Source: Collinsella sp. (GTDB lineage: Bacteria > Actinomycetota > Coriobacteriia > Coriobacteriales > Coriobacteriaceae). Taken from it: a stretch of DNA of 18,384 bases. Within the stretch, counting starts at the first letter, position 1. Every line of letters starts with the position of its first letter. The translations under genes and the position numbers were made by a program. A model generated the notes under the pieces. That model did no database searches. It was not told the origin of the DNA and saw only the letters and a list, made by a program, of their open reading frames with translations. Below are positions 6,544 through 16,894 of this stretch, piece by piece. The DNA is taken from positions 1 through 18,384 of the forward strand of contig DXZV01000017.1 in NCBI GenBank assembly GCA_019419485.1, written 5' to 3'.

Positions 6544-7860
6544 ATGAAGAACGAAATGAGCAGAAGGCAGTTCCTGGGCTTTGCTGGTTCCGCGGCTGCG
6601 GTTCTTGGTCTGGGCCTCGTGGGCTGCGGTGGTTCTGCCGGCTCTGGCTCCTCTGCTTCTGGTGACGCTGCCGAGGTCTACTTCCTCCAGTTCAAGCCCG
6701 AGGTCGACAAGGAGTGGAAGGAGATCGCCAAGGCGTACAAGAAGGAGAAGGGCGTCGAGGTCAAGATCGTGACCGCCGCCTCCAACACCTACGAGGAGAA
6801 GCTCAAGTCCGAGATGTCCAAGAGCTCCGCTCCGACGCTGTTCCAGGTCAACGGCCCCACCGGCCTTAAGAACTGGAAGGACTACTGCGCCGATCTTTCC
6901 GACACCAAGCTCCGCGGCGAGCTCATCGACGACTCCCTGGCGCTGCAGTCCGACGGCAAGGATCTGGGTATCGACTGGGTTCAGGAGAGCTACGGCATCA
7001 TCTACAACAAGGAGCTCCTCGAGAAGGCCGGCTACAAGGCCGAGGACATCAACTCCTTCGACAAGCTGAAGGCTTGCGCCGATGACATCCAGGCCCGCAA
7101 GGACGAGCTCGGCGTTGACGGTGCCTTCACTTCCGCCGGCATGGATGACTCCTCCAGCTGGCGCTACACCACCCACCTCGCCAACCTCCCGCTCTACTAC
7201 GAGTTCGAGAAGGAGCACAACCAGGAGGACGACGAGATCAAGGGCGAGTATCTCGACAACTTTAAGCAGATCTTCGACCTGTACATCACCGACTCCACCT
7301 GCGATCCTTCGCAGCTCGCCTCCAAGACCGGTGACGACGCCACCAACGAGTTCGCAACCGGCAAGGCCGTCTTCTACCAGAACGGCTCTTGGGCCTACGC
7401 CGACCTCACCAAGGCCGGTATGACCGACGACCAGCTCGGCATGCTGCCGATCTACATCGGCGTCGACGGCGAGGAGAACCAGGGCCTGTGCTCCGGCGGC
7501 GAGAACTACTGGTGCGTCAGCTCCCAGGCTTCCGAGGATGCCCAGAAGGCCACCGAGGACTTCATGTATTGGTGCGTCACTTCTGACACCGCCACCAGCA
7601 TCATCGCTGACAAGATGGGTCTGACCGCCCCGTTCAAGAGCGCTAAGGAGACCACCAACGTCTTCTCTCAGCAGGCCGTTGCTATGGCCAAGGACGGCAA
7701 GAAGACTGTCGCTTGGGACTTCGTTTACATCCCCTCCGAGGAGTGGAAGAAGAACCTCAAGCAGGCTCTCATCGCTTATGCTGCCGACAACACCAAGTGG
7801 GACGGCGTCAAGAACGCCTTCGTCGATGGCTGGAAGACCGAGAAGGCTGCTTCCGAGTAA
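6544..7860 (+). CDS. Sugar ABC transporter substrate-binding lipoprotein (maltodextrin type)
   Basis: A 438-residue extracytoplasmic binding protein of the SBP_bac_1/MalE-like family, which delivers oligosaccharide to the two permeases that follow. The N-terminus has a twin-arginine motif SRRQFLG (6-12), a hydrophobic run and the lipobox LVGC, so Cys28 would be lipidated. A Gly/Ser-rich linker follows, then the mature domain, with YGIIYNKELLEKAGY and the C-terminal EEWKKNLKQAL typical of the family. Start: ATG 6544 has AAAGGGTGG six bases upstream; a longer frame would need GTG at 6526. Codon use is strongly biased to C- or G-ending codons (GAG, AAG, CTC, TCC), more than in the GntR gene, which suggests high expression. 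Two operator-like palindromes precede it. The substrate is inferred to be malto-oligosaccharide from malQ, glgP and the shared operator. Confidence 0.9.
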   Translation: MKNEMSRRQFLGFAGSAAAVLGLGLVGCGGSAGSGSSASGDAAEVYFLQFKPEVDKEWKEIAKAYKKEKGVEVKIVTAASNTYEEKLKSEMSKSSAPTLFQVNGPTGLKNWKDYCADLSDTKLRGELIDDSLALQSDGKDLGIDWVQESYGIIYNKELLEKAGYKAEDINSFDKLKACADDIQARKDELGVDGAFTSAGMDDSSSWRYTTHLANLPLYYEFEKEHNQEDDEIKGEYLDNFKQIFDLYITDSTCDPSQLASKTGDDATNEFATGKAVFYQNGSWAYADLTKAGMTDDQLGMLPIYIGVDGEENQGLCSGGENYWCVSSQASEDAQKATEDFMYWCVTSDTATSIIADKMGLTAPFKSAKETTNVFSQQAVAMAKDGKKTVAWDFVYIPSEEWKKNLKQALIAYAADNTKWDGVKNAFVDGWKTEKAASE

Positions 7861-7891
7861 GCAGTTGCTGCCCAAGCTATCTGATTAGCGA

Positions 7892-7927
7892 CAGGGGGCG
7901 GGCAGACGTAGGTTTGCCCGCCCCCTG
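7892..7927 (+). promoter_or_regulatory. Strong intercistronic hairpin after binding-protein gene
   Basis: A perfect 13-bp GC-rich stem, CAGGGGGCGGGCA (7892-7904) with its complement (7915-7927), and a 10-nt loop. No T-run follows; the ribosome site of the permease gene starts seven bases later. Such hairpins after binding-protein genes protect the upstream mRNA from 3' decay, or partly stop transcription, so more binding protein than permease is made. Confidence 0.7.
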
Positions 7928-7947
7928 CATATTGAAAGGACCCTTCT

Positions 7948-8802
7948 ATGGGCAAAGCACTCAAGCGCTGGTGGCCGCTCTTTATGCTGCCCACGTGCCT
8001 GGCGTTTATGATCGGGTTCGTGATTCCCTTTATCCAGGGTTTCTATCTCTCGTTCTGCCAGTTTATTACCATCAATAACGCGCACTTTGTCGGTATCGAG
8101 AACTACGTGCGCGCACTGACCGACCCGCAGTTCTCCACGTCGTTCTTCTTTACCGTGGCGTTTGCCTTCCTGTCGACGGTGCTCATCAACGTGATCGCGC
8201 TGGCCATTGCGCAGGCGCTCACCCGCAAGGCGCTCAAGGGCACCAACATCTTCCGTACGATTTTCTTTATGCCTAACCTGATTGGCGGCATTGTACTGGG
8301 TTACATTTGGCAGATTCTGATCAACTGCCTGCTCTCCAACGTGGGTGCCCAGCTTATCGCCCTCAACTCCGCCGCTGGCTTCTGGGGCCTTATCATCCTG
8401 ACCCTGTGGCAACAGGTCGGCTACATGATGATCATCTACATCGCCGGTCTGCAGTCCATTCCGTCTGATTACATCGAGGCCGCCAAGGTCGACGGCGCTA
8501 CGGCATGGCAGACGTTTTGGAAGGTTAAGATCCCCAACCTGATGCCGACCATCACCATCTGCCTGTTCCTGTCCATCACCAACGGCTTTAAGCTGTTCGA
8601 CCAGAACCTCGCCCTTACCGGTGGTGCCCCGGCGCACTCTACCGAGATGCTCGCCCTGAACATCTACAACACGTTCTATTCGCGTGCTGGCATCGCATGG
8701 CAGGGCATCGGTCAGGCCAAGGCAGTTATCTTCTGCATCCTGGTTGTCGCTATTTCTATGATCCAGCTTAAGGCCACGAGGTCCAAGGAGGTGCAGCAGT
8801 AA
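7948..8802 (+). CDS. Sugar ABC transporter permease, MalF/UgpA type
   Basis: A 284-residue inner-membrane protein with about six hydrophobic segments, the first at residues 11-35. It is one half of the transport channel. The cytoplasmic EAA loop that docks on the ATPase is at residues 177-196 (IEAAKVDGATAWQTFWKVKI), matching the conserved EAA---G pattern. Length and topology fit the short MalF/UgpA/LacF class, which lacks the large periplasmic insert of enterobacterial MalF. ATG 7948 has AAAGGA seven bases upstream. The stop codon overlaps the start of the next gene (TAATG), so the two permeases are translationally coupled. Substrate assignment rests on context. Confidence 0.92.
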   Translation: MGKALKRWWPLFMLPTCLAFMIGFVIPFIQGFYLSFCQFITINNAHFVGIENYVRALTDPQFSTSFFFTVAFAFLSTVLINVIALAIAQALTRKALKGTNIFRTIFFMPNLIGGIVLGYIWQILINCLLSNVGAQLIALNSAAGFWGLIILTLWQQVGYMMIIYIAGLQSIPSDYIEAAKVDGATAWQTFWKVKIPNLMPTITICLFLSITNGFKLFDQNLALTGGAPAHSTEMLALNIYNTFYSRAGIAWQGIGQAKAVIFCILVVAISMIQLKATRSKEVQQ

Positions 8803-9641
8803 TGAAACGCGATAAGGCTATTAACCGCGCGCTCTCGATCTTCTTTACGATCCTGTCGCTCGCATGGATCTACCCCGTGTTCATGATTGCGCTCAATTCC
8901 TTTAAGAAGGGGACCGCAATCAGCACCACCACGGCGTTCGATCTGCTCACGCCCGAGACGTTCAACGGCCTCGCAAACTACGTGCACGCTCTTAACGAGC
9001 AGGGCTTTGCCTCGGCGTTTATGTACTCGCTCATCATCACAGTCACGTCGGTCGTGCTGATTCTGGTGTGCTGCTCCATGTGCGCTTGGTACGTGGTTCG
9101 TGTCAACAACAAGATCTCGAACTTCTTCTATTACCTGTTCGTGTTCTCGATGGTCGTACCGTTCCAGATGCTCATGTTCACGCTGTCCAATTTGGCGGAC
9201 CGCATCGGCTTTAATACGCCGTTCAACATCTGCTTTATCTATCTGGGCTTTGGCGCGGGCCTGGCGGTCTTTATGTTCGCCGGCTTTGTAAAGAACATCC
9301 CGCTCGAGATCGAGGAGGCGGCCATGATTGACGGCTGCAACCCGGTTCAGGTGTTCTTTAAGATCGTCCTTCCCATTATGAAGCCCACCTATCTTTCGGT
9401 CGGCATCCTCGAGACCATGTGGGTCTGGAACGACTACCTGCTGCCCTACCTTACGCTCGACTCCACCAAGTACAAGACCATTCCTATTTTGATCCAGTAC
9501 TTCCGCGGCGGCTATGGCCACGTCGAGCTCGGCCCCATGATGGCCTGCATCATGATGGTCGTTGTCCCCATCGTCATCATGTACATCTTCTGCCAGAAGT
9601 ACATCATCGACGGTGTGGTGGCAGGTGCCGTCAAGGGCTGA
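8802..9641 (+). CDS. Sugar ABC transporter permease, MalG/UgpE type
   Basis: A 279-residue membrane protein with six predicted segments, partner of the preceding permease. The EAA loop is at about residues 169-188 (EIEEAAMIDGCNPVQVFFKI). Downstream motifs such as ETMWVWNDYLLP are typical of MalG/LacG-class subunits. ATG 8802 overlaps the previous stop codon by one base and has AGGAGGT inside the end of the upstream gene. Two cysteine-rich spots (90-94) lie in the third membrane segment. It ends 68 bp before the ATPase gene, with a hairpin in the gap. Confidence 0.92.
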   Translation: MKRDKAINRALSIFFTILSLAWIYPVFMIALNSFKKGTAISTTTAFDLLTPETFNGLANYVHALNEQGFASAFMYSLIITVTSVVLILVCCSMCAWYVVRVNNKISNFFYYLFVFSMVVPFQMLMFTLSNLADRIGFNTPFNICFIYLGFGAGLAVFMFAGFVKNIPLEIEEAAMIDGCNPVQVFFKIVLPIMKPTYLSVGILETMWVWNDYLLPYLTLDSTKYKTIPILIQYFRGGYGHVELGPMMACIMMVVVPIVIMYIFCQKYIIDGVVAGAVKG

Positions 9642-9666
9642 TGCCGTAACTGTTTTGCAAGTTTTG

Positions 9667-9691
9667 GCGGCGCCCCTCAGCGCGGCGCCGC
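9667..9691 (+). promoter_or_regulatory. Intercistronic hairpin before ATPase gene
   Basis: An 8-bp perfect GC stem, GCGGCGCC (9667-9674) with GGCGCCGC (9684-9691), and a nine-base loop, with no T-run after it. It ends six bases before the GAAAGGTAG ribosome site of the ATPase gene. Probably an mRNA processing or stability element. Confidence 0.55.
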
Positions 9692-9709
9692 GTATCGAAA
9701 GGTAGAGAC

Positions 9710-10909
<1,200 letters not shown>

Positions 10910-10978
10910 GCCCGATCCAATCAGGCCCTCCTTTTGGGCGACTGCGGCTTTGCCATCCTTTTGCCGTGGTCACATATA

Positions 10979-11021
10979 AGGCTCCCCTTCCGTCCACTAG
11001 GCGAGAGGGGAGCCTTTCTTT
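10979..11021 (+). terminator. Terminator of the ABC operon
   Basis: A 10-bp perfect stem, AGGCTCCCCT (10979-10988) with AGGGGAGCCT (11006-11015), 17-nt loop, followed by TTCTTT. It lies 70 bp after the ATPase stop codon. Confidence 0.88.
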
Positions 11022-11048
11022 GTGCTGGGGCCGTTGATCTGCCGGTTT

Positions 11049-11347
11049 GTCTTGATCTGTAACAGGAGGAGGGCCAAATTGGGTCTAGATGTTACAGATT
11101 GAGACAGCATCGAGCTGCCTATCCTTTCATCTCGATCTGTAACACGAGAGGCTGATTTCGGCAGCTACCTGTTACAGAACGAGATTGTTTTAGCCGGCTT
11201 ATCCATTTGTCTCGATCTGTAACAGTAAGGGCGGATTTCGGACGTTAGATGTTACAGATTGAGATAAACCCTAGGGAAAAGGATCGGTTTGTCTTGATCT
11301 GTAACAGGTAGGGCCGTTTTGGCCGAGTAGGTGTTACAGATTGAGAC
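11049..11347. repeat. Array of four 57-bp hairpin repeat units
   Basis: Four units of exactly 57 bp: 11049-11105, 11129-11185, 11209-11265 and 11291-11347 (start-to-start 80, 80, 82). Each has a 16-bp left arm like GTCTYGATCTGTAACA, a 25-nt middle and a 16-bp right arm like TGTTACAGATTGAGAC. Arms pair fully except for G-T positions and one A-A in unit 2. In unit 2 the outermost pair is A-T where units 1 and 4 have G-C, and pair 6 is G-C where the others are G-T, so pairing is kept while bases change. Middles share the frame A-GGGC-G-TTT-GG, and three can form an inner stem. Linkers (23, 23, 25 bp) are unrelated except for a pyrimidine-rich end. The array lies between convergent terminators, outside both flanking operons. 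Confidence 0.9.
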
Positions 11348-11383
11348 GATTTTGTCGAGGCGGGCCACGGGCAACACGCGGGC

Positions 11384-11418
11384 AAAAAAGCGGAGCCGCG
11401 TTGCCGCGACTCCGCTTT
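11384..11418 (-). terminator. Terminator of the malQ-glgP operon
   Basis: On the minus strand, AAAGCGGAG (11418-11410) pairs with CTCCGCTTT (11395-11387) with an additional inner CGCG/CGCG stem, ending in a run of six T (complement of 11384-11389). It lies 27 bp past the glgP stop codon. The stem is symmetric but only the minus side has the T-run. Confidence 0.9.
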
Positions 11419-11444
11419 CAAGAGGATGGGTAAAGGAAACGAAA

Positions 11445-13712
<2,268 letters not shown>

Positions 13713-13758
13713 GTTTTCTCCTGTGATGGGTTGTTTCATGTCTGCAATTCATAAGAAG

Positions 13759-13792
13759 CCCGCGCGAGGGGATTGGGGTGGCCTCGCGCGGG
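13759..13792 (-). promoter_or_regulatory. Hairpin between malQ and glgP
   Basis: An 11-bp perfect stem, CCCGCGCGAGG with CCTCGCGCGGG (arms 13782-13792 and 13759-13769), and a 12-nt loop. On the minus strand it is followed by CTTCTTATG, a poor T-run. It could act as a partial terminator or an mRNA stability element setting glgP below malQ. Confidence 0.65.
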
Positions 13793-13840
13793 AAAAGCAA
13801 GCGCGTCCGCACGGTGGGGAGGGGTCGGGCGCGGTAGCTC

Positions 13841-15346
13841 CTATTGAGGAAGCTCGATTTCGGCTTCCGACGGGATGCGGAAGTAGGTCTCGGTCCAGTC
13901 GGTGAGTTTGTGCTCGAGCTCGCGGGTGATGGCGCCGTCGAGCATGCGCCAGGTCCAGTTGCCGCCCAGCGTGGCAGGGGTGTTGATGCGCGCCTCGTTG
14001 CCCAAGTTGAGCAGGTCCTGCATGGTGTAGATGCACGTGTCGCTCACGCTGGCGGCGATGGTGCGATTGAGTGCATCTGCCATGGGTTCGCCGGCCTGCT
14101 GATGGGTGTACAGGGCTGCCTGCTCGCGCTGACGCGGGGTGGCCGTTCCCTCAAACCAACCGCGCGCCGTCTCGTTATCGTGGGTGCCCACATAGGCGAC
14201 GGTGTTGGCGATGTAGTTATGCGGCAGGTAGTACGAGTTGGTGCCCTCAAAGGCAAACTGCAGGATCTTCATGCCGGGGAAGCCCGAGTTGTCGCGCATG
14301 TCGATGACGCCGGGGGTGAGGAAGCCCAGGTCCTCGGCGATGATGGGCAGCGTGCCGAGCTTTTCCTCGAGCGTCTTGAAGAACTTGAGGCCGGGACCCT
14401 GCGTCCACGAACCGTAGGACGAATCGGGCGAGGAGAACGGCACCTCCCAATAGGCCTCGAAGCCGCGGAAGTGATCCAGGCGGATGACGTCGTACATGTC
14501 GAGGGCGGCGCGAATGCGGCCCTCCCACCAGGAGAAGCCGTCGGCCTCCATGGCGTCCCAGTCGTAGATGGGGTTGCCCCAGTACTGGCCGGTGGCCGAG
14601 AACTGGTCGGGCGGCGTGCCGGCGACGCTCACGGGATTGCCGGCGGCGTCGATCTTAAAGAGCTCAGGTGTCGCCCACATCTCGACGGAGTCACGCGAGA
14701 CATAGATGGGCAGGTCGCCGATGATGAGAATGTCGCGCTCGTTGGCATAGGCCTTGAGGCGGCTCCACTGGCGATCGAAGAAGTACTGCGTCATCTGGTG
14801 GTAGAGCATACGCGCCGGATGGTCGGCGCAGACCTTGGCGGAAGCCTCGCCGCGGGTGCGGAGTTCCGCGGGCCACTCCCAAAACGCCTTGAGACCGCAC
14901 TCCTCTTTGACGGTCATGAACTCACAGTAGGGGATGAGCCAGTCCTCGTTGGCCTGGATAAAGTCATCGAAATCGGCCGGCTTGTCGGCAGCAAAGCGCT
15001 CGGCGGCGCGGTCGAGAATCTGACGGCGACCCCCAAAGATGGCACCGTAGTCGACATTGCTGGGGTCGGATCCCAGATACACGCCATCGATATCGCGCTG
15101 CTCCAGATACCCTGCCTCGATAAGCTCGGCAAAGTCGATAAAGTTGGGGTTGCCTGCGCGGGCCGAGAACGACTGATAGGGCGAATCGCCATAGCTGGTC
15201 GTCGTAAGGGGCAGAATCTGCCAGTAATGTTGTTTGCACGAGGCGAGAAAATCGACGAAGTCGTAGGCATTCCAGCCAAAGCCGCCGATTCCGTATGGTC
15301 CGGGCAGAGATGAGACGGGCATGAGGACGCCGCTTGCACGCTCCAT
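13841..15346 (-). CDS. malQ: 4-alpha-glucanotransferase (amylomaltase)
   Basis: A 501-residue GH77 enzyme that moves maltosyl and longer units between alpha-1,4-glucans, releasing glucose and building chains long enough for GlgP. The N-terminus MERASGVLMPVSSLPGPYGIG is typical. Catalytic residues by motif: nucleophile Asp291 in RLDHFRG, acid/base Glu338 in AEDLG, transition-state Asp390 in GTHDNETARGW. These positions nearly equal those of Thermus amylomaltase (293, 340, 395). It lacks the long N-terminal extension of enterobacterial MalQ. Start: ATG 15346 with GGTGAG seven bases upstream; a longer frame would begin with TTG at 15361. First gene of a two-gene operon with glgP. Its promoter carries a GTTTAAAC operator in the spacer, tying it to the GntR repressor 9 kb away. 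Confidence 0.95.
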   Translation of the reverse strand: MERASGVLMPVSSLPGPYGIGGFGWNAYDFVDFLASCKQHYWQILPLTTTSYGDSPYQSFSARAGNPNFIDFAELIEAGYLEQRDIDGVYLGSDPSNVDYGAIFGGRRQILDRAAERFAADKPADFDDFIQANEDWLIPYCEFMTVKEECGLKAFWEWPAELRTRGEASAKVCADHPARMLYHQMTQYFFDRQWSRLKAYANERDILIIGDLPIYVSRDSVEMWATPELFKIDAAGNPVSVAGTPPDQFSATGQYWGNPIYDWDAMEADGFSWWEGRIRAALDMYDVIRLDHFRGFEAYWEVPFSSPDSSYGSWTQGPGLKFFKTLEEKLGTLPIIAEDLGFLTPGVIDMRDNSGFPGMKILQFAFEGTNSYYLPHNYIANTVAYVGTHDNETARGWFEGTATPRQREQAALYTHQQAGEPMADALNRTIAASVSDTCIYTMQDLLNLGNEARINTPATLGGNWTWRMLDGAITRELEHKLTDWTETYFRIPSEAEIELPQ

Positions 15347-15431
15347 GAATGCGCTCACCAACCTTCTTGTTGTGGGGTCGGCCTGCCGATGGGTGTGCAG
15401 TCCGCCTCCGATGTTCTGATTCGATACGCCT

Positions 15432-15461
15432 ATTGTAAAACATGTTGTTTAAACATGTACA
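15432..15461 (-). promoter_or_regulatory. malQ promoter with GntR operator in spacer
   Basis: On the minus strand, TGTACA (15461-15456) as a weak -35 and TACAAT (15437-15432) as -10 are 18 bases apart. The spacer contains GTTTAAAC (15454-15447), flanked by ACAT and ATGT so the palindrome extends outward. This is the same operator core seen before the PTS and GntR genes, and its position fits repression by blocking polymerase. Confidence 0.6.
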
Positions 15462-15510
15462 GGCAAGATAAAAAAGTTGGTCGATTTTCGGCGAATGGTT
15501 ACATGCCATG

Positions 15511-15544
15511 AAAAAGCCCCGACCTCACAACGTGAGATCGGGGC
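15511..15544 (-). terminator. Terminator of galE
   Basis: On the minus strand a 13-bp stem (arms 15544-15532 and 15528-15516, one U-G pair, three-base loop) is followed by five T (15515-15511). It lies 23 bp past the galE stop codon and 50 bp before the malQ -35. Confidence 0.9.
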
Positions 15545-15566
15545 AAGAGCGGTATGTAGGTTTTTG

Positions 15567-16628
15567 CTACTCGGCGTCGGCGAAGCCATTGGGGTTATGG
15601 CTCTGCCAGTTCCAGCTATCGCGGCACATGTCCGCGATGTCGTACTGGGCCTTCCAGCCCATCATGCGCTCGGCCTTGGAGGCATCGCACCAGTTGGCAG
15701 CGATGTCGCCGGCGCGGCGCTCGCGGATCACGTAGGGCAGCTCCTTGCCACAAGCCTTGGAGAAGGCGGCGACGACCTCGAGTACCGAGGTACCGGTGCC
15801 GGTGCCCAGGTTAAAGATCTCGACGCCGGTCTTGCCGTTCATCCAGTTAAGGGCGGCAACGTGGCCAGAGGCCAGATCGCACACGTGGATGTAGTCGCGC
15901 ACGCCGGTGCCGTCGGGGGTGGGGTAGTCGTTGCCAAAGACCTGAACGGCCTCGAGCTTGCCCACGGCGACCTGGGCGACATAGGGCACCAGGTTGTTGG
16001 GGATGCCCTTGGGGTCCTCGCCGATCAGGCCCGACGGATGAGCGCCGATGGGGTTGAAGTAACGGAGCAGCACGACGTCCCACTCGGGGTCGGCGGTGTG
16101 GACGTCCATAAGGATCTGCTCGATCATCCACTTAGTCCAACCATAGGGGTTGGTCGCGGGCTTCTTGGGATCCTCCTCGGTGACGGGCGGGTTGTCCGGG
16201 TCGCCGTAGACGGTCGAGGAGCTCGAGAAGATGATGGACTTGCAGCCATGGTTGCGCATGACGTCGATGAGCACCAGGGTGTTCTCGATGTTGTTGTGGT
16301 AGTACTCGACGGGCTTGCTCACCGACTCGCCGACGGCCTTAAAGCCGGCAAAGTGGATGACGCGGTCAATCTGATGGGTATCGAAGATCTTGTTCATCGC
16401 ATCACGGTCGAGCACGTTGGCCTCGTAGAAGGTGAGGTTCTTGGCGGCCTCATCGCCCACGATGGTCTTGACGCGGTCGACGGCGACGGCGCTGGAGTTG
16501 GAGAGATCATCGACGATGACGACCTGGTAGCCACCCTCGAGCAGCTGAACGACGGTGTGCGAGCCGATAAAACCGGCGCCACCGGTTACGAGGACGCAGG
16601 TGTCTTTGGGGTCGAGTGCTTTGGACAT
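15567..16628 (-). CDS. galE: UDP-glucose 4-epimerase
   Basis: A 353-residue NAD-dependent short-chain dehydrogenase/reductase-type epimerase that interconverts UDP-glucose and UDP-galactose for galactose use and for cell-surface polysaccharide. NAD-binding TGGAGFIGSH is at residues 15-24, with VDDLSNSS after the second strand. The catalytic set is the serine cluster SSSSTVYG (135-142), Tyr162 and Lys166 in PYGWTKW. LLRYFNPIGAHPSGLIGED and DGTGVRDYIHVCDLA are classic GalE signatures. Length is normal. ATG 16628 has AGGAG with five bases between. It is a single-gene unit with its own terminator and has no operator like that of the malQ block, so it is probably not part of that regulon. Confidence 0.95.
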   Translation of the reverse strand: MSKALDPKDTCVLVTGGAGFIGSHTVVQLLEGGYQVVIVDDLSNSSAVAVDRVKTIVGDEAAKNLTFYEANVLDRDAMNKIFDTHQIDRVIHFAGFKAVGESVSKPVEYYHNNIENTLVLIDVMRNHGCKSIIFSSSSTVYGDPDNPPVTEEDPKKPATNPYGWTKWMIEQILMDVHTADPEWDVVLLRYFNPIGAHPSGLIGEDPKGIPNNLVPYVAQVAVGKLEAVQVFGNDYPTPDGTGVRDYIHVCDLASGHVAALNWMNGKTGVEIFNLGTGTGTSVLEVVAAFSKACGKELPYVIRERRAGDIAANWCDASKAERMMGWKAQYDIADMCRDSWNWQSHNPNGFADAE

Positions 16629-16665
16629 GTAGTCTCCTATCGAATCAGGAACACTTCTTGAGGGG

Positions 16666-16693
16666 AGTATAGCGCAGGCAGGGGCGCCAAGAA
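16666..16693 (-). promoter_or_regulatory. Candidate galE promoter
   Basis: On the minus strand, TTCTTG (16693-16688) and TATACT (16671-16666) are 16 bases apart; the -10 is near consensus and lies 37 bp before the start codon. The -35 is weak. Confidence 0.45.
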
Positions 16694-16822
16694 CGTGCGC
16701 GGCAGGAAAAGCAGAGGATTATGTTAACGTACTCATACAAGAGCTTGCGTGCGCATAACCTGATCTTTGGCATTTGCTTACGAGCCGTCGACCTTGCAGT
16801 TTCCTGCCGTTCGTGGAAATCG

Positions 16823-16850
16823 TTGGGACGCGCCATATGTACGCTAATAT
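16823..16850 (+). promoter_or_regulatory. Candidate promoter of CHAP hydrolase gene
   Basis: TTGGGA (16823-16828) and TAATAT (16845-16850) are 16 bases apart, 44 bp before the start codon. Around the -10 there are two ATATGTA copies (16835-16841, 16848-16854) that could be a regulator site. Confidence 0.5.
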
Positions 16851-16894
16851 GTATGAGTTGAGCGACATATAAATAGGCATGTAACGGAGTACAT

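Noticed and set aside
11049..11347. CRISPR array
   Set aside because: Repeats alternate in orientation as hairpin arms, the 25-nt middles are similar to each other, the linkers are of a different length class, and there are no cas genes nearby.
13844..15313. 489-codon frame on the plus strand inside malQ
   Set aside because: It is the antisense shadow of a complete GH77 gene, a common effect of high GC; the product has no recognisable domain.
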